Shown: piece by piece, positions 32,192 to 44,049 of the stretch
Numbering within the stretch: the stretch's first letter is position 1
How the letters are laid out: each line of letters starts with the position of its first letter
Assembly (NCBI GenBank): GCA_949752735.1
Contig: OX457052.1
Coordinates: 13,367,037-13,431,036, forward strand
Length of the DNA stretch: 64,000 bases
Reading direction: 5' to 3'
Source of the DNA: Lumbricus terrestris
Lineage: Eukaryota > Annelida > Clitellata > Crassiclitellata > Lumbricidae
Made by a program: the position numbers and the translations under genes
Notes under the pieces: generated by a model
What the model was told of the DNA's origin: nothing
Seen by the model: only the letters and a program-made list of their open reading frames with translations
Database searches by the model: none

Positions 32192-34621
32192 TGTAGCGGA
32201 CCTGCCTGGGCGCTAATTTTTTGTAAAATTGCTCCTCTACGTTTCCTTGTGTGTTCCTGTATGTTCCTTATGTTCCCTTTATGTTCCTTCGTGTTCCCTG
32301 ATGTTCCTTGTGTTCCCTATGTTCCTCGATGTTCCCTCATGTTCCGTATGTTCCTTATGTTCCCTGATGTTCCTCATGTTCCTTATGTTCCCTTGATGTT
32401 CCCTCGTGTTCCTTATGTTCCCTTTATGTTCCCTGATGTTCTGTTATGTTCTCTGATGTTCCCTCGTGTTCCTTATGTTCCCTTATGTTCCTTATGTTCC
32501 GTATGTTCCTTATGTTCCCTTATGTTCTGTATGTTCCTCGATGTTCCTTATGTTCCCTCATGTTCCTTTTATGTTCCTTATGTTCCTTCGTGTTCCCTCG
32601 TGTTCCTTATGTTCCCTTGATGTTCCCTATGTTCCCTTGATGTTCCCTCGTGTTCCTTATGTTCCCTTTATGTTCTCTGATGTTCCTTGATGTTCCCTTG
32701 ATGTTCCTCATGTTCCCTTGGTGTTCCTTATGTTCCCTCGTGTTCCTCATGTTCCCTTTATGTTCCCTTTATGTTCCTTATGTTCCTTCGTGTTCCCTGA
32801 TGTTCCTTATGTTCCCTTATGTTCCCTCGTGTTCCGTATGTTCCATCATGTTCCTCGATGTTCCCTCATGTTCCGTATGTTCCTTATGTTCCCTTTATGT
32901 TCCCTCATGTTCCTGATGTTCCCTCGTGTTCCCTTATGTTTCCCTTATGTTCCCTGATGTTCTGTTATGTTCCTTGATGTTCCCTATGTTCCTTTGATGT
33001 TCCCTCATGTTCCCTCATGTTCTGTATGTTCCCTATGTTCTGTATGTTCCTTGATGTTCCCTATGTTCCCTTGATGTTCCCTCGTGTTCTGTGTGTTCCC
33101 TCGTGTTCCGTATGTTCCTTATGTTCCCTTGTGTTCCCTATGTTCCCTTGATGTTCCGTTATGTTCCCTATGTTCCCTTATGTTCCTTATGTTCCCTATG
33201 TTCTGTATGTTCCTTGATGTTCCCTATGTTCCCTTGATGTTCCCTCGTGTTCTGTGTGTTCCCTCGTGTTCCGTATGTTCCTTATGTTCCCTTGTGTTCC
33301 CTATGTTCCCTTGATGTTCCGTTATGTTCCCTATGTTCCCTTATGTTCCTTATGTTCCCTTGATGTTCCCTATGTTCCTTTGATGTTCCCTCATGTTCCC
33401 TCATGTTCTGTATGTTCCCTATGTTCTGTATGTTCCTTGATGTTCCCTATGTTCCCTTGATGTTCCCTCGTGTTCTGTGTGTTCCCTCGTGTTCCGTATG
33501 TTCCTTATGTTCCTTTGATGTTCCCCCATGTTCCCTCGTGTTCCGTATGTTCCCTATGTTCTGTTATGTTCCCTGATGTTCCCTCATGTTCTGTATGTTC
33601 CTTATGTTCCTTATGTTCCCTTGATGTTCCGTTATGTTCCCTCATGTTCCCTTGTGTTCCCTCATGTTCCCTTGTGTTCCCTATGTTCCTTATGTTCCTT
33701 ATGTTCCCTATGTTCCCTTGATGTTCCCTCGTGTTTCCTATGTTCCCTCGTGTTCCCTATGTTCCCTTTGTTCCCGCGTGTTCCCTATGTTCCCCTCCGA
33801 GCCTGGTCGGCTATAAAAGGAGCCGGCAGTCAACAGTCGACGGTCAGTCAACAGTCGACAGTGCAGTCAGTCAGTCAGTGAGTGAAGTGCGGTCGACAGT
33901 GAAGTACAGTACAGTCGTGAAGTCAGTAGCGGAGTCAGTAAGTGAAGCGACGGTCAGTCAAGCGTCAGTCGTCACGTCTGTCAGTCGAACGTCGGCCAGT
34001 CAGTGAGTCGCAAGAACAGTCACGTCGCAAGAACAGTCACGTCGCAAGAACAGTCACGTCGCAGGCCAGTCAGTACAGCCAGTCGACACGTCGGTCGCCG
34101 GTCAGTCATACATCGGCGGCTCAGTCAGCGGACTCCCTCAATCACCGTCGGTCAGCGGACTCAGACACCGTCCGCTCAGTCACTCGGCGAACTGTAGTCA
34201 GTCAGTTATCGTGAAGAACATTGTCGTCGCTACGACTTGCGGAACTGTATTGCGAAGAACACTTCAGTTGACGTTTAGTTGCGGTATGAAGTAAATTCGA
34301 TAAGCGGACATTGTGTGCTGAAAACAGTGAAAGAACTTGCAGAACTTATTGCGGCGGACACTTTGACACTCGGTTGCGGTTCGAAGTAAGGTGTTTCAGA
34401 CTACGGAATTCGACAAGTGAAAGTTACGGTCAGAACGGTGAAACATTGCGTTGAACTTGTCTGAAGGATTATTTCAGTTTACTTCGTAATAAAGTTGTTC
34501 ATCTTCTTCAAGTCTCCTAATAGACTATTAGGAGCCGTACCCTGCCTTACCACTAGAGAGAGAGAACGGTCCGGGGGCAACGTCATCCTGGTGCCAAGTT
34601 CGAACCCCCGGGTCCGCCACA
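32192..34621 (+). repeat. 3' LTR (2430 bp)
   Basis: It matches the 5' LTR throughout, apart from 40 extra bp of repeat units at about 32567-32606. It ends GCCACA directly before the TSD GTAT. Confidence 0.93.
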
Positions 34622-35356
34622 GTATTTTTCCTGGAAAATCGCCATTGCGATATTGGGTTCAACTAGGGTTGAACTCTTACCCACACTCGTTTATTTAGCT
34701 TCGTATTAAGAACGCTTTTTTCGTTCATAGTGCATAACGACGTGACAGGAATGAAATTAGACAGGAATGATACAGATTGTAATTTGTTAATAGGCACCAA
34801 ATCGCTTTTCCTAAAAGTTAAAAATAATCTGTTTGGTAATTAATCTATCGTTACAGCGTTCTAGATCATTCGAATGGTCCATCATAATTAGGCTATGTCT
34901 CATCAATCATACTTCTACTTTGGCATGAATTCTTTTCAGCAATCCAGCTTCTATGTAGGCAAGAATTTCGTTTCATCAATCCAATTTCTATTTCAATCCA
35001 ACCTCTATTTAATTAGCAATATTTTGCATCAATCCAACTCCAATCCCAGCAATAATCTTTTCATCGACCTCACTTATGTCTAAGTAAATACTAAATAGGC
35101 CTATTATTTCATCGATTCAACTTCCATTTAACTAAAATTCTCGTTGTTAAGCCAACTCGCGTGGCACCAACGCTGAAAACTGACGCAATTTCAAGTAAAT
35201 TAAACTAGAACGCGATAGATCACTCACCTTTTCTACGCCACGAAATAATAGCCTAACGGTTGCCGCAGACTTTTTCTATTGACTATTGCATTCCTGGTCA
35301 CAATTCATCGACGTTGCTTAAATAGGGCCACAGACTGACACAGAGAGGTCTGTGCC

Positions 35357-35389
<33 letters not shown>

Positions 35390-35447
35390 GTGTATGTGTG
35401 CGTGTGTGTGTGTGCGTGTGCGTGTGCGTGTGTGTGCGTGTGTGTCT
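35357..35447. repeat. (TG)n microsatellite
   Basis: About 90 bp of TG, with TGCG interruptions. Confidence 0.95.
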
Positions 35448-35724
35448 AACCTCTGCTGTTCTAAAGATGCGGATTAAAGCAAACGTTGCATGGGGCTCAT
35501 TTCTGACATATAATCTGTCTAATTGGTCTAGTTTGTCCAGGGTGATATCCACCAACCCCTGTCCCTAGATTTAGGTGCCGCTGTAGAAACCCTGCTAAGT
35601 CGAGCTGAATCATTTTGCATAAGTTTTATATCACGATCAAAATACAGGTTTGACTTCTCTCCTCCTCCTCCTACAAACCTACACTTCATCCTCACCTTCT
35701 TCTTCATGTTCTCTGCCCCACGGC

Positions 35725-35793
35725 AGGTTCGAACCTCTGATGGCGCCACTTCTCCCGGTGATGGGGGGAGTGGCGCCGTCAGAAGTTCGAACC
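35725..35793. repeat. Inverted repeat with GGTTCGAACC ends
   Basis: Arms of about 27 bp (GGTTCGAACCTCTGATGGCG and its mirror CGCCGTCAGAAGTTCGAACC) enclose a G-rich loop. GGTTCGAACC is itself a palindrome and resembles a tRNA B box on both strands. Function unknown. Confidence 0.7.
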
Positions 35794-36381
35794 TGGATGG
35801 TGAGGGTCATCCTCACCATATAGACCTTATTCTGCTTCCTCTTTCTTATTTTCCGTTCTTCTTTTTTTCTTCCCTCTTTTATATCGCCTCTTTCTTCTCT
35901 GAAGAAGAAGATGATGATGAAGACGAAGATAAAGATGAAGAAGGCGAGACAGCCGCGGGCATGATGCATGATGGCGACTTCATTTTCTCAGCCTCGGCAT
36001 ATGACGGCGGGTGGCCAGTCCTCTCCTTTGCCATCTAACCCTCCCACCGATAGAGTGCTGTTAGTGTACTCACCTATGATAAAGGTGATTGGATTATAGA
36101 CGCAGGTGAAGCGAAAACTCGAAATAACCCTTTGCACCTGCCGGGATTTTAGCCCCTTGGTTTCAACGTCTCAGTCAACATCACAGCAGGTGAATAAACG
36201 CATCATAGCGCAGAGAATACTTAATCCATCATTAATTGAAGCCTGTACTAGTATCATCCTGTATTTGTACTAATCGTTGAATCACTGAATAGCGTTCTGG
36301 GTTTTTCGTGTGTTTATCTTGTTGTGGATGGTCCAGATTTGACAACAGAGGCCGTTGCTCTCGAAAAAATTGTTTGGCGTA

Positions 36382-37387
36382 GGGTAAGTGGGGGCAAGTT
36401 GACAGGGTTAAGCGTTTTTTGGCCTCTGATCATCCTCAATGATGCCAATAAAGTTGGGTTTTTTCCACAACGTTTTGATTGATGACACCTACATTCTAGC
36501 ACAAAATCAGGCATAAAAATATATTCTAAGTTTGCTAAAAATGAACTTTAAAATTTTCCAAAAGTCAACCAACTTGCCCCTCTGCTGGGGCAAGTTGGCT
36601 GCCTGCTTGGGGCAAGTTGGTTGACAATATATACAAGCAATAATTTTAGCATTTTAATAGAGAAAAGTTGGTGAACTGTAGTTGTTTCAGTTTTAAAATA
36701 TTCTGCATTAATAAAGATGTCAGGAAAAATTAATTAAGTAAATTAGCAAGGTATAAAACATTGGTGTCCATGGTTCTTCGAAGTCTCAACAAAAGTCACA
36801 AACTGCAGTTGTGTTATCTAAGACATTCAGTCTTAATAAAGATGATACATAAATTTTATCAACAAAATAGCAATGTCTAAAAATTGCAGTGTCCTTTTTT
36901 CTTAGAAGTCTCAGCATAAGTCGCAAATAAAGCTTCCACGTCCTTCGCAGGCTGCCACCAGGTTTACCCATTTTAGCTGGTTGCATCCGCCAACTTGCCC
37001 CCGCCAACTTGCCCCACTCAGGGGCACTCAACAAAATCTGGGAACTATGATTTGTACAGTGTGATTTGGAAACACAAAATACATCAGTAACAACTCAAAA
37101 TAAATGCTTAACAAAACAATCCACTTCCCAATTTTTTTGCATTCGTTGAGATTAAGATAAACGCTACTTTAGAACAGTAAAATGTGTTAAGAGGTAGATA
37201 GGAAAACGTATTTTTAAGAAAAAAAACGGTAATCAAAGCATCTTGTCACGTTGTTGCCATTACCCAAAAGGAAGATCTTTGCCTTGTTCTTTCTTACACA
37301 TCTTGTTAGACTGTTTCCTGCCACGCATTATAATTTTATAGCGCAACAATCATCTTGCCCCGGCCGTCAACTTGCCCCAAGACACCC
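36382..37387. mobile_element. TA-flanked TIR element with GGGGCAAGTTG repeats
   Basis: The 1006-bp element has left end GGGTAAGTGGGGGCAAGTTG and right end CAACTTGCCCCAAGACACCC, flanked by TA on both sides. Several internal CAACTTGCCCC copies occur in either orientation (36563-36620, 36992-37016, 37350-37380). No transposase is present. Probably a Tc1/mariner-type non-autonomous element. Confidence 0.7.
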
Positions 37388-37935
37388 TAATACAGTTCAT
37401 TTGACTCGTTGTCTGTTGGTCGGTCTCTGTAAATATCTATCAACAAGTGTCTGGACACACAATCTTAAAATCTAATCTCATACATAAACAAATTAAACAT
37501 AATATATACACCTGCGACTTGATAATTTCTTTCGATATGCAGGTCTACCTGGCAATCATATGGGCGTCCGTTGTATCGAGTCTACCGACCTACATAGCGC
37601 CGATCCGGGTCTTATTTAATGCGACAACTTGCATCATCGCACTTCAGCATCATGATGTTCCCATGTTTGGGTGAGCAAAGTCTTGGGACGAAAAGTCAGC
37701 GAGTCTTGCCGCACTCTTGATAAACAATGGGATCGTTTTCAATTATGTATAAGACTTACTTCGTCACCACTGACTGCTGCAGCTATTATCAGCTCTTGAT
37801 ACCAAAAAGGTATCAGCCACTCACGCAGATAGGCCTACGCTGCATGCGCATTGCGCATACTTCCTATTTCGAATCCTCCTTTCACATGCATGTTGTCCGA
37901 TCATGTTTTGTCTCTGGCATTTTAATGGATATCTT

Positions 37936-38094
37936 CATGGGTGGAGTTTATCAAGGGTTAGGGGGCTAAGCACCCCCCCCCCCCCAAGAAGACCCAGATT
38001 CGTTTTTCTACCGTGTAAATGGTTTATTTTTCTGGGCTTAGCCCCCCAGAAAGGCTTTAGCTCCTCCAAGAACGGAAACCAAACTCCGCCCATG
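37936..38094. mobile_element. hAT-type MITE, CATGGGYGGAGTTT family
   Basis: The 159-bp element has ends CATGGGTGGAGTTTA and AAACTCCGCCCATG, and a perfect 8-bp TSD GATATCTT. A C(13) run lies inside. The second family member is at 53028-53379. Confidence 0.85.
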
Positions 38095-40094
38095 GATATC
38101 TTTATCACAATCCTTTTCAAAGGAAACTCGGGGAAGCTTTCCTGACCTAGCAACACAAGCCACGATTTACCTGGTCTAGGTCGTGACTCAATATTCCAAT
38201 ACGTTAGGTGAGACATTGAATTTGAAATTGCATCGATGCTGGAACCGCTAATTAAATATGCACGATGCAACAAACACACATATTTTATTTAATGCACTTT
38301 ATAAACATGCTATTGTACTGATGTACAGAGAGTGCGGAATAAACTTAAAGCTATCGCAATTATATTGGTTACGATAATCATATGCTAAAAGTGACTGTTA
38401 AAGAGTTTTATTATAGACCTACCTGGCTACATGGCTACATGGTTTGTTATTGTCACAGTGATAAACAACGAGAGTCTCAAATAATATTATTGGCCTTGTT
38501 TATCGTCTTAAAATGATACAAGCGTTACAGTAGCCTAACGAATTTTTGTGAGAAGATGCCGACTACTTTGGAAGTGGCAAGTTACAAAATATTTTCCTAT
38601 GAGATTGACCGACGACTATAATTATATTTATATTATATAACATTCTTTTACACTATTTGAAGATTGTCAACACCTTGCAATTGCTGCAGTTATATATATT
38701 TGGCTAACACTAGTAATAATATTATGCATCATTTGAAGTCTGTAGGCTATGCACTTTAGGAAATTCGAAAATTTAAGAAGCGGTATTGGTTGCTTTTTCG
38801 GCCTTGCGCCTGTTGTCAACGAATGTTTTATGTACTCGGTAAATTCGAGAAAGGTGCTGAAATTGTGGAATCGAGCATCTCGTTTGGTTGTTCCTAGGGT
38901 CTCTCAGTCACTCCATGACCTGTTCAACAAAGCAAGACACACACGCTAGTTTTTATGGTTACTGCACAGTGTAGGCTAATCACAAGCTGACTATGGATCT
39001 AATTTACTCGATGCCTTGAAACGTTTCTCACGAGGTTGCGGCGTTGCGCACTGGGAGCGCCTCTGAATGAGTAGTACTGCGACAGGAGCTTTAGAAGAAG
39101 TTAAGTACGGTATTCCTAATTAAAACATTGTCTGTGCTTTTTACTGGCTGTCAGCGAGAATAATGTTTCGTTTGAAGGGCTGCGTTTAGTAACTTTAGTT
39201 TCGGCAAAGTTTAATTTTCTTTATATAATATTTATTCTGTTGTTCTGGTCCCATATTGATTCTTAATTGACAGCAACAGGGCATGTGGCAAGCGTAGCCT
39301 ATTCATCGGACAGTGAATGTGAATTTTGTGTCAGAGGTGAGGGTCTTCAGATCGGAGTTCAGCAAAGAATTTGAAACACTGAAAGTCAGTGAAAGTGTTG
39401 GACACACTCAAACTTATAGCCTACTGAACTCTAGCATCACGTCATCAATGTCTGATTTGACCAACTAGCCTACTACATGCACGTGCGCTGTTTCCCACTC
39501 TCCAAATCATCGTCGCCAGTGTGCAGCGCTCCTCCTCAAATTTTAAAATCATGCGCTCGTATCATAGATCCAATTTCTGACAAGACGAGCTTGATGTTTT
39601 TGCTCTTCTAGCGATCGAAAATTAATTAACGTAATAATTAGGCTATGTGTAAAATAATTGAATATTCATGACTTCATAACGCACGTTTGCCAAAAATACA
39701 ATAATATTAGATATGTCAAATTTATGAACTACTTCTCTGAAGAACTTTTAGCTACAGAATCTAGTAATAATTAACATTTTCAATCGCTAGTCTCGTTCCT
39801 TGGTAGGGTCACCGCTCACCAAGCATGTAGTCTGCAAGGAATCCGTCTAAGTTGTTGCGCTACCGCCTGGATTACACACAAGTAGCACACACGTTAACAT
39901 TGCACACAAAACTAATAACATTACATGGGCAATTTCTTTGGAGGCTTTATAGATAAGAATTGAAGCACAAATACACAGTAAAGGAAAACGTTATCTTGGG
40001 AGTTTGTATGCGTACACGAAAACACATAAAACACTGTCCTGCGATCGGTTGCATAATTCAATAGTCTAATTCTTTCAATTCGTACACAGCTTAC

Positions 40095-40217
40095 CGATGC
40101 ACGACTTTCCATCTTGCGCCAAACGGTAACCTGGATGGCAGCCACAAGTGTAACTTCCGAAGCTATTGTAGCAAAGCTGCGCGCAACCGGATCTTTTAGT
40201 TGAACACTCGTTTATAT
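40095..40217 (-). CDS. cbEGF exon A24
   Basis: The 123-bp phase 1-1 exon encodes [18 protein letters not shown] and ends YRLAQDGKSC. Six cysteines are present. It begins D-INEC, a Ca-site variant with Asn in place of Asp. Donor is GTAAGC. It is the first of the NECSTRxSGC subfamily (A24-A28). Confidence 0.9.
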
Positions 40218-40344
40218 CTGAACATAAAGTCCAATAACACACAGTAGCTAGTATATTTACAAACAGTGCCATGCCGAAGCACCCGAGCAATTGCGACTGA
40301 AGGACTTACTCATTTAGGCCTACTCATTACTCAAGGTTCCTACG

Positions 40345-40445
40345 CGGCGGCTTGAGGTTGATTCGAACCTGGAATTCTCCGTCTGCAAGGCAACGGACAT
40401 ATCCACTACACCACTTCACCTCTATAGCGGATGTGTCGGTAGGGG
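40345..40445 (-). repeat. tRNA-headed SINE fragment
   Basis: The minus strand shows GTGGTGTAGTGGATATGTCC (A-box-like), GTTGCCTTGCAGACGG (anticodon-arm-like) and AGGTTCGAATC (B box), then the AAGCCGCCGCGTAG block shared with the SINE at 4965. The anticodon stem is imperfect, so this is a SINE head, not a tRNA gene. Confidence 0.6.
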
Positions 40446-40593
40446 AGAGCGACTCCAGGTGACAGGGTTTGCAATCAACATGGCGGTATCAACAAGAAAT
40501 ATAGCACCAAGATACCTAAACAACGTAATCAAATCAGAATGAATTTATTCCAAGAATGATAATTGTTTAAATTTTGTAGGGTAGGCTACATAC

Positions 40594-40716
40594 CATAGCA
40601 CGACTTTCCGTTTGGGGCCAATCCGTAACCTGCATTGCAGCCACAAGTGAAACTTCCGATGCTATTGCTACAAAGCTGAGCGCAACCGGACGTTCTTGTT
40701 GAACACTCGTTTACAT
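40594..40716 (-). CDS. cbEGF exon A25
   Basis: The 123-bp exon encodes VNECSTRTSGCAQLCSNS and ends YGLAPNGKSC. Six cysteines are present. Donor is GTATGT. Confidence 0.9.
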
Positions 40717-40964
40717 CTAAACATAAAGTCAGTAACATACGTTAGTTGGTGTATTTAAGAGCAATATGCTCAGGTGCTCACACGCAAAAGTATAGGCTCA
40801 CTGCCAAGAAAAGCTATGATGAAAATTAAGGCACTGACTCAAAACCCGCTATTATAGCTCTGATTTGAAATGCGTTTTACAGAATTAAGGTATTCTTTTT
40901 CTAACTGAAGTTACACTCGTTAAATTCATTCATTAAAGTTCAGAGTGAGAAAATCAAATAAAAC

Positions 40965-41087
40965 TGTTGCATGATTTTCCGTTTTGCGCCATACTGTAAC
41001 CTGGATTGCATCCGCAATTGAAACTTCCGAAACTATTGTAACAAAGCTGAGCGCAACCTGATGTCCTTGTTGAGCACTCGTTTACAT
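40965..41087 (-). CDS. cbEGF exon A26, weak donor
   Basis: The 123-bp exon encodes VNECSTRTSGCAQLCYNS and ends YSMAQNGKSC. Six cysteines are present. The donor is GTTTTA instead of GTAAGY or GTATGT, and the last base is A, so the next domain would start N-VNEC instead of D-VNEC, weakening its Ca site. It may be spliced inefficiently. Confidence 0.8.
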
Positions 41088-41207
41088 CTGAATATTAAGT
41101 CAATAACATAGTTGGTATATTTAAGAGCATTAAATGCAATCGATGATACGCATAGCCAATTATATAGACCTATACTGTCAAGTAAGCACTATGATATTGA
41201 TTCCGGA

Positions 41208-41275
41208 CATTTATAAGGCGCCTCTTCAAGAAACCTACTCAGAGGCGCTCTCTGCGTTAGTCTTTTTGATGTTAA
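41208..41275 (-). repeat. L2-type tail, minus strand
   Basis: TTTATAAGGCGCCTCTTCAA, then GAAACCTACTCAGAGGCGCT: the reverse complement of the L2-type SINE tail. Confidence 0.65.
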
Positions 41276-41329
41276 GTGTCATCGAGAACGACAATGTCAC
41301 ATAAATTAACAGAGTCACCGTTGGCAGCC

Positions 41330-41470
41330 ACGCACACACAAACAAACACGCACACACAGGACACACGCACACACGCAAACACTAACGCACACAGGACACA
41401 CGCACACACGCAAACACTAACGCACACAGGTCACACGCGCGCACACACACACACACGCACACACACACAC
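41330..41470. repeat. (CA)n-rich microsatellite
   Basis: About 140 bp of ACACACGCA-type repeats, including two nearly identical blocks of about 40 bp (ACACGCACACACGCAAACAC..TAACGCACACAGG). Confidence 0.93.
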
Positions 41471-41707
41471 AAAGGTGGAGAGAACCAACAGACTTTGTCA
41501 ACAGCTGACAGATAACATGGATGAATTTTCTGCACCAAGTCGCGTCGATATGGAAGAAGACAACAAGTGACAGCGTTCGCAAACACCATGGCGGTGTCTA
41601 TAATTATGAGAAGTAAAAGTGCACCAAGATACTTAAGCACAAGAAATCAGATTTACTTGTTTTTTCAAGAAAATAATTATTTAAATTTTGCACGGTAGTC
41701 TACCTAC

Positions 41708-41830
41708 CATAGCACGACTTTCCGTTAGGTCCCAATCTGTAACCTGGGTTGCAGCCACAAGTGAAACTTCCTATGGTATTATTGCAAAGCTGAGCGCAGC
41801 CGGATCTTCTAGTTGAGCATTCGTTTACAT
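41708..41830 (-). CDS. cbEGF exon A27
   Basis: The 123-bp exon encodes [18 protein letters not shown] and ends [10 protein letters not shown]. Six cysteines are present. Donor is GTAGGT. Confidence 0.9.
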
Positions 41831-42424
41831 CTGAACATAAAGTTCAATAACACACAGTAGCTGGTATATTTAAAAACATTGGGCTCTAGCGCTGACAGCA
41901 AATATACGTCCACTGCCAAAGAAGCACCATCATATTGATTCCGATAATTTATTTCTAAACATAAAGTCAATAACACAGTCACTGATATAAAAGCGGGCGG
42001 CTGCTCGTATAATTGGCCGTGTCCCTAAATTTGGTCATAATTATCACCTCTTGCATGCGCAATGTCCTAAACTGGCTCCCATGTCCAGCAGGGCATTCAT
42101 CAGAGGGTCTCCTCCGCCTTCTCTCATTGTGTCCTGTATGTCCATCTTCGGAAACTCTTTACTTCAACTTCGGTTTGCTCTGCGCTCGGCCTCTATTATA
42201 AAGGCGTAATTGTGGTTCCACAAGCACGCATGCACAGCCATCATACAGAATAGGACGTTCTCGATTGTGGGTACATCAGTTTGGAATAGCCTCTCCTTTG
42301 ACCTGCTCTTCAATTTTCCGGGCTTGTCCAACTTTTTTATGAACTAAAGATCATCCTCTTTGGCCATGCATGGGTCGGGAGCGCCCTTAATAGTTATCTT
42401 GACGGGGTGATAAAAAATTCCTCA

Positions 42425-42602
42425 CATGGATGGATGGATGGATGGATAGATGGATGGATGGATAAATGGATGGACGGATGGATCGTCCATCCGTCCGTCC
42501 GTCCCGTCCAACAGACAGACATAGACAGACAGATAGACAGAAAGATAGGTAGAAAGATGGATAGATGCATAGATGCATAGATGGATAAGTGAATAGATAG
42601 AT
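42425..42602. repeat. (GGAT)n / (ATAG)n tetranucleotide array
   Basis: GGAT repeats to about 42484 are followed by inverted ATCCGTCC units, then by GATAGACAG/ATAGATGC repeats. Both strands show spurious open frames (HPSIHPSI). Confidence 0.9.
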
Positions 42603-42778
42603 ATTTTAAAGGCGCTAAGCTCAGGCGCTGACACGCAAAATATATATAGACCTCCTGTCCGTGAAATAATATGTCTCTATATAAGGGCACCAAGATACCT
42701 AGAGCAGTGTCATGAAACCAGATTTGTTACTTTTTTTATTCAAGAATGATAATTCTTTAAATTTTGTATAGTAATTAC

Positions 42779-42900
42779 CGTAGCATGCTTTTCTGTCTGG
42801 TGCCAACCTGTAACCTGGATTACAGCCACAGGTGTAACTTCCGATGCTATTGTTACAAAGCTGAGAGCAGCCGGATGTTCCTGCACCACACTGGACACGT
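42779..42900 (-). pseudogene. cbEGF exon A28, frame broken
   Basis: From the first cysteine the exon reads [18 protein letters not shown] and ends [10 protein letters not shown], like A24-A27. At the 5' end one base is missing in the stretch that should encode (D)VNE, so the acceptor-to-donor length is 122, not 123, and the Ca motif is lost. Splicing it in would shift the frame. It is a pseudo-exon or a sequencing error. Confidence 0.7.
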
Positions 42901-43329
42901 CTAGAATTAATACAATGGCTGATGAATTTTGACTTTAGGGGCCTTGTTAAAGGGACTGACCTGGTAATACTTAATGCAACAAAAAGCACTGCGCATATAA
43001 AGACAAATTTTAAATAATATAATTCACAGCTAGACCTAGAGGTTTGACATACACTGACATATGTTATTTAATCTTTGGTTTATTATATATGGAGGCCCAT
43101 AGGTCCCATACATAGAAATATATATTACACAATGCATATACAATGTATATGAACACACTGTATAATGATGCCTTACAAATACTATTCATGTTTAATACGT
43201 GATCTCACAAATAAATTATCAAGCTTATAGTGGTCAGTGAATATAAAATGAAATATACTTCCTACAGCTAAACAATTCTATGAAAAAACTACGTCGTTTA
43301 ATTGGCTTCAATATTGTTAAACCGGTACT

Positions 43330-44020
43330 GGAATTTCATGGGTATGGATGAAGCTTTTGACTAAGTACCAAGTACTGTCATTTACTGGAGCTTGAGGAAG
43401 AAAGGAGTCACGGAGACGATGTTGCGTCTTCAAGAAGTGGCAGGGAGAGAGTGACCATGACTTGATGAACAGAATCAAAGTGGCTTGGCAGAAATGAAGG
43501 GAATTAAGAGGAGTGGTGTGTGACGTCGAAATTCCAAACAGGGTTATGGGAAAGATTATGCAAAACAATGGTAAGGCCGGTAATGCTGTATGGAGCAGAG
43601 GCCTGGACGTTAATGTAAAGGGATGAGGGTTGCTGGAAAGAACACCGAAGAGAACGGTTCGATGAATACTAAATGGATCTCACTGAATATAAAATGAGGA
43701 CATCAGAATGAAGCTCTGGATGGCATGTATAACAGAAAGGCACGAGAGATCATACTGAGGTTGTTAAGGACATGTAATGAGAGAAGAGGATGATAGTTGT
43801 GTTATTAGAATCTTGCAAGCAAAGCGGAAGTATACGTACGACGCAGCCAGGGACGACAGAAGAAAAGATGGTTGGACGCGATACAAGAATGCCTAAAGCT
43901 GCTCAAACTGAAAAAGGAAGACGCTGGAGACAGAGACAAGGAGACGAGAAGGATCCGAGTGGCTGGCCCATCGCCAAAGAGGGATTATTCCGAGCCTGAG
44001 GGGAAAGGATATTGTTTACG
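43330..44020 (+). mobile_element. Decayed RTE-like LINE, 3' part
   Basis: Read across frames: VRPVMLYGAEAWT, then GHVMREEDD, then SRGRQKKRWLDAIQE, then KKEDAGDRDKETRRIRVA. These are the landmarks at the C-terminal end of RTE-type LINE polyproteins. Several frameshifts make it dead. It ends about 30 bp before the CSNC exon at 44050. Confidence 0.7.
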
Positions 44021-44049
44021 GATGAGTCATGAAAGCTATGTAGGCCTAC

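Larger units (their letters stand above)
26138..34621 (+). mobile_element. Ty3/gypsy-type LTR retrotransposon, non-autonomous
   Basis: The whole element is 8484 bp, flanked by a 4-bp TSD GTAT (26134-26137 and 34622-34625). LTRs start TGTAGCGG and end GCCACA. Order: 5' LTR, tRNA-Leu primer site, gag-protease with a cut-down reverse transcriptase, a short integrase-tail remnant, a ~1-kb non-coding region, polypurine tract, 3' LTR. The LTRs appear identical apart from a 40-bp gain of repeat units in the 3' copy, so insertion is recent. Most of pol is missing, so transposition must have used enzymes from a complete relative. It lies antisense to gene A. Confidence 0.92.
34626..40094. other. Spacer or intron with repeats only
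   Basis: No exon is seen on either strand. It contains a TG microsatellite, a short palindrome, a TA-flanked element, one hAT MITE (all listed), and unassigned AT-rich sequence at 34626-35340 and 38100-40094. Confidence 0.6.

Noticed and set aside
35298..36038. Overlapping ORFs with His-Thr, Cys-Val and Asp/Glu runs
   Set aside because: Caused by the TG repeat and a GAAGAAGATGATGA low-complexity tract; no homology or splice support.
40345..40445. tRNA gene on the minus strand
   Set aside because: A and B boxes are present, but the anticodon stem does not pair properly and it shares a body block with a SINE.
42387..42693. His-Pro-Ser-Ile and Ser-Ile-His-Leu open frames
   Set aside because: Translations of the GGAT/ATAG tetranucleotide array.
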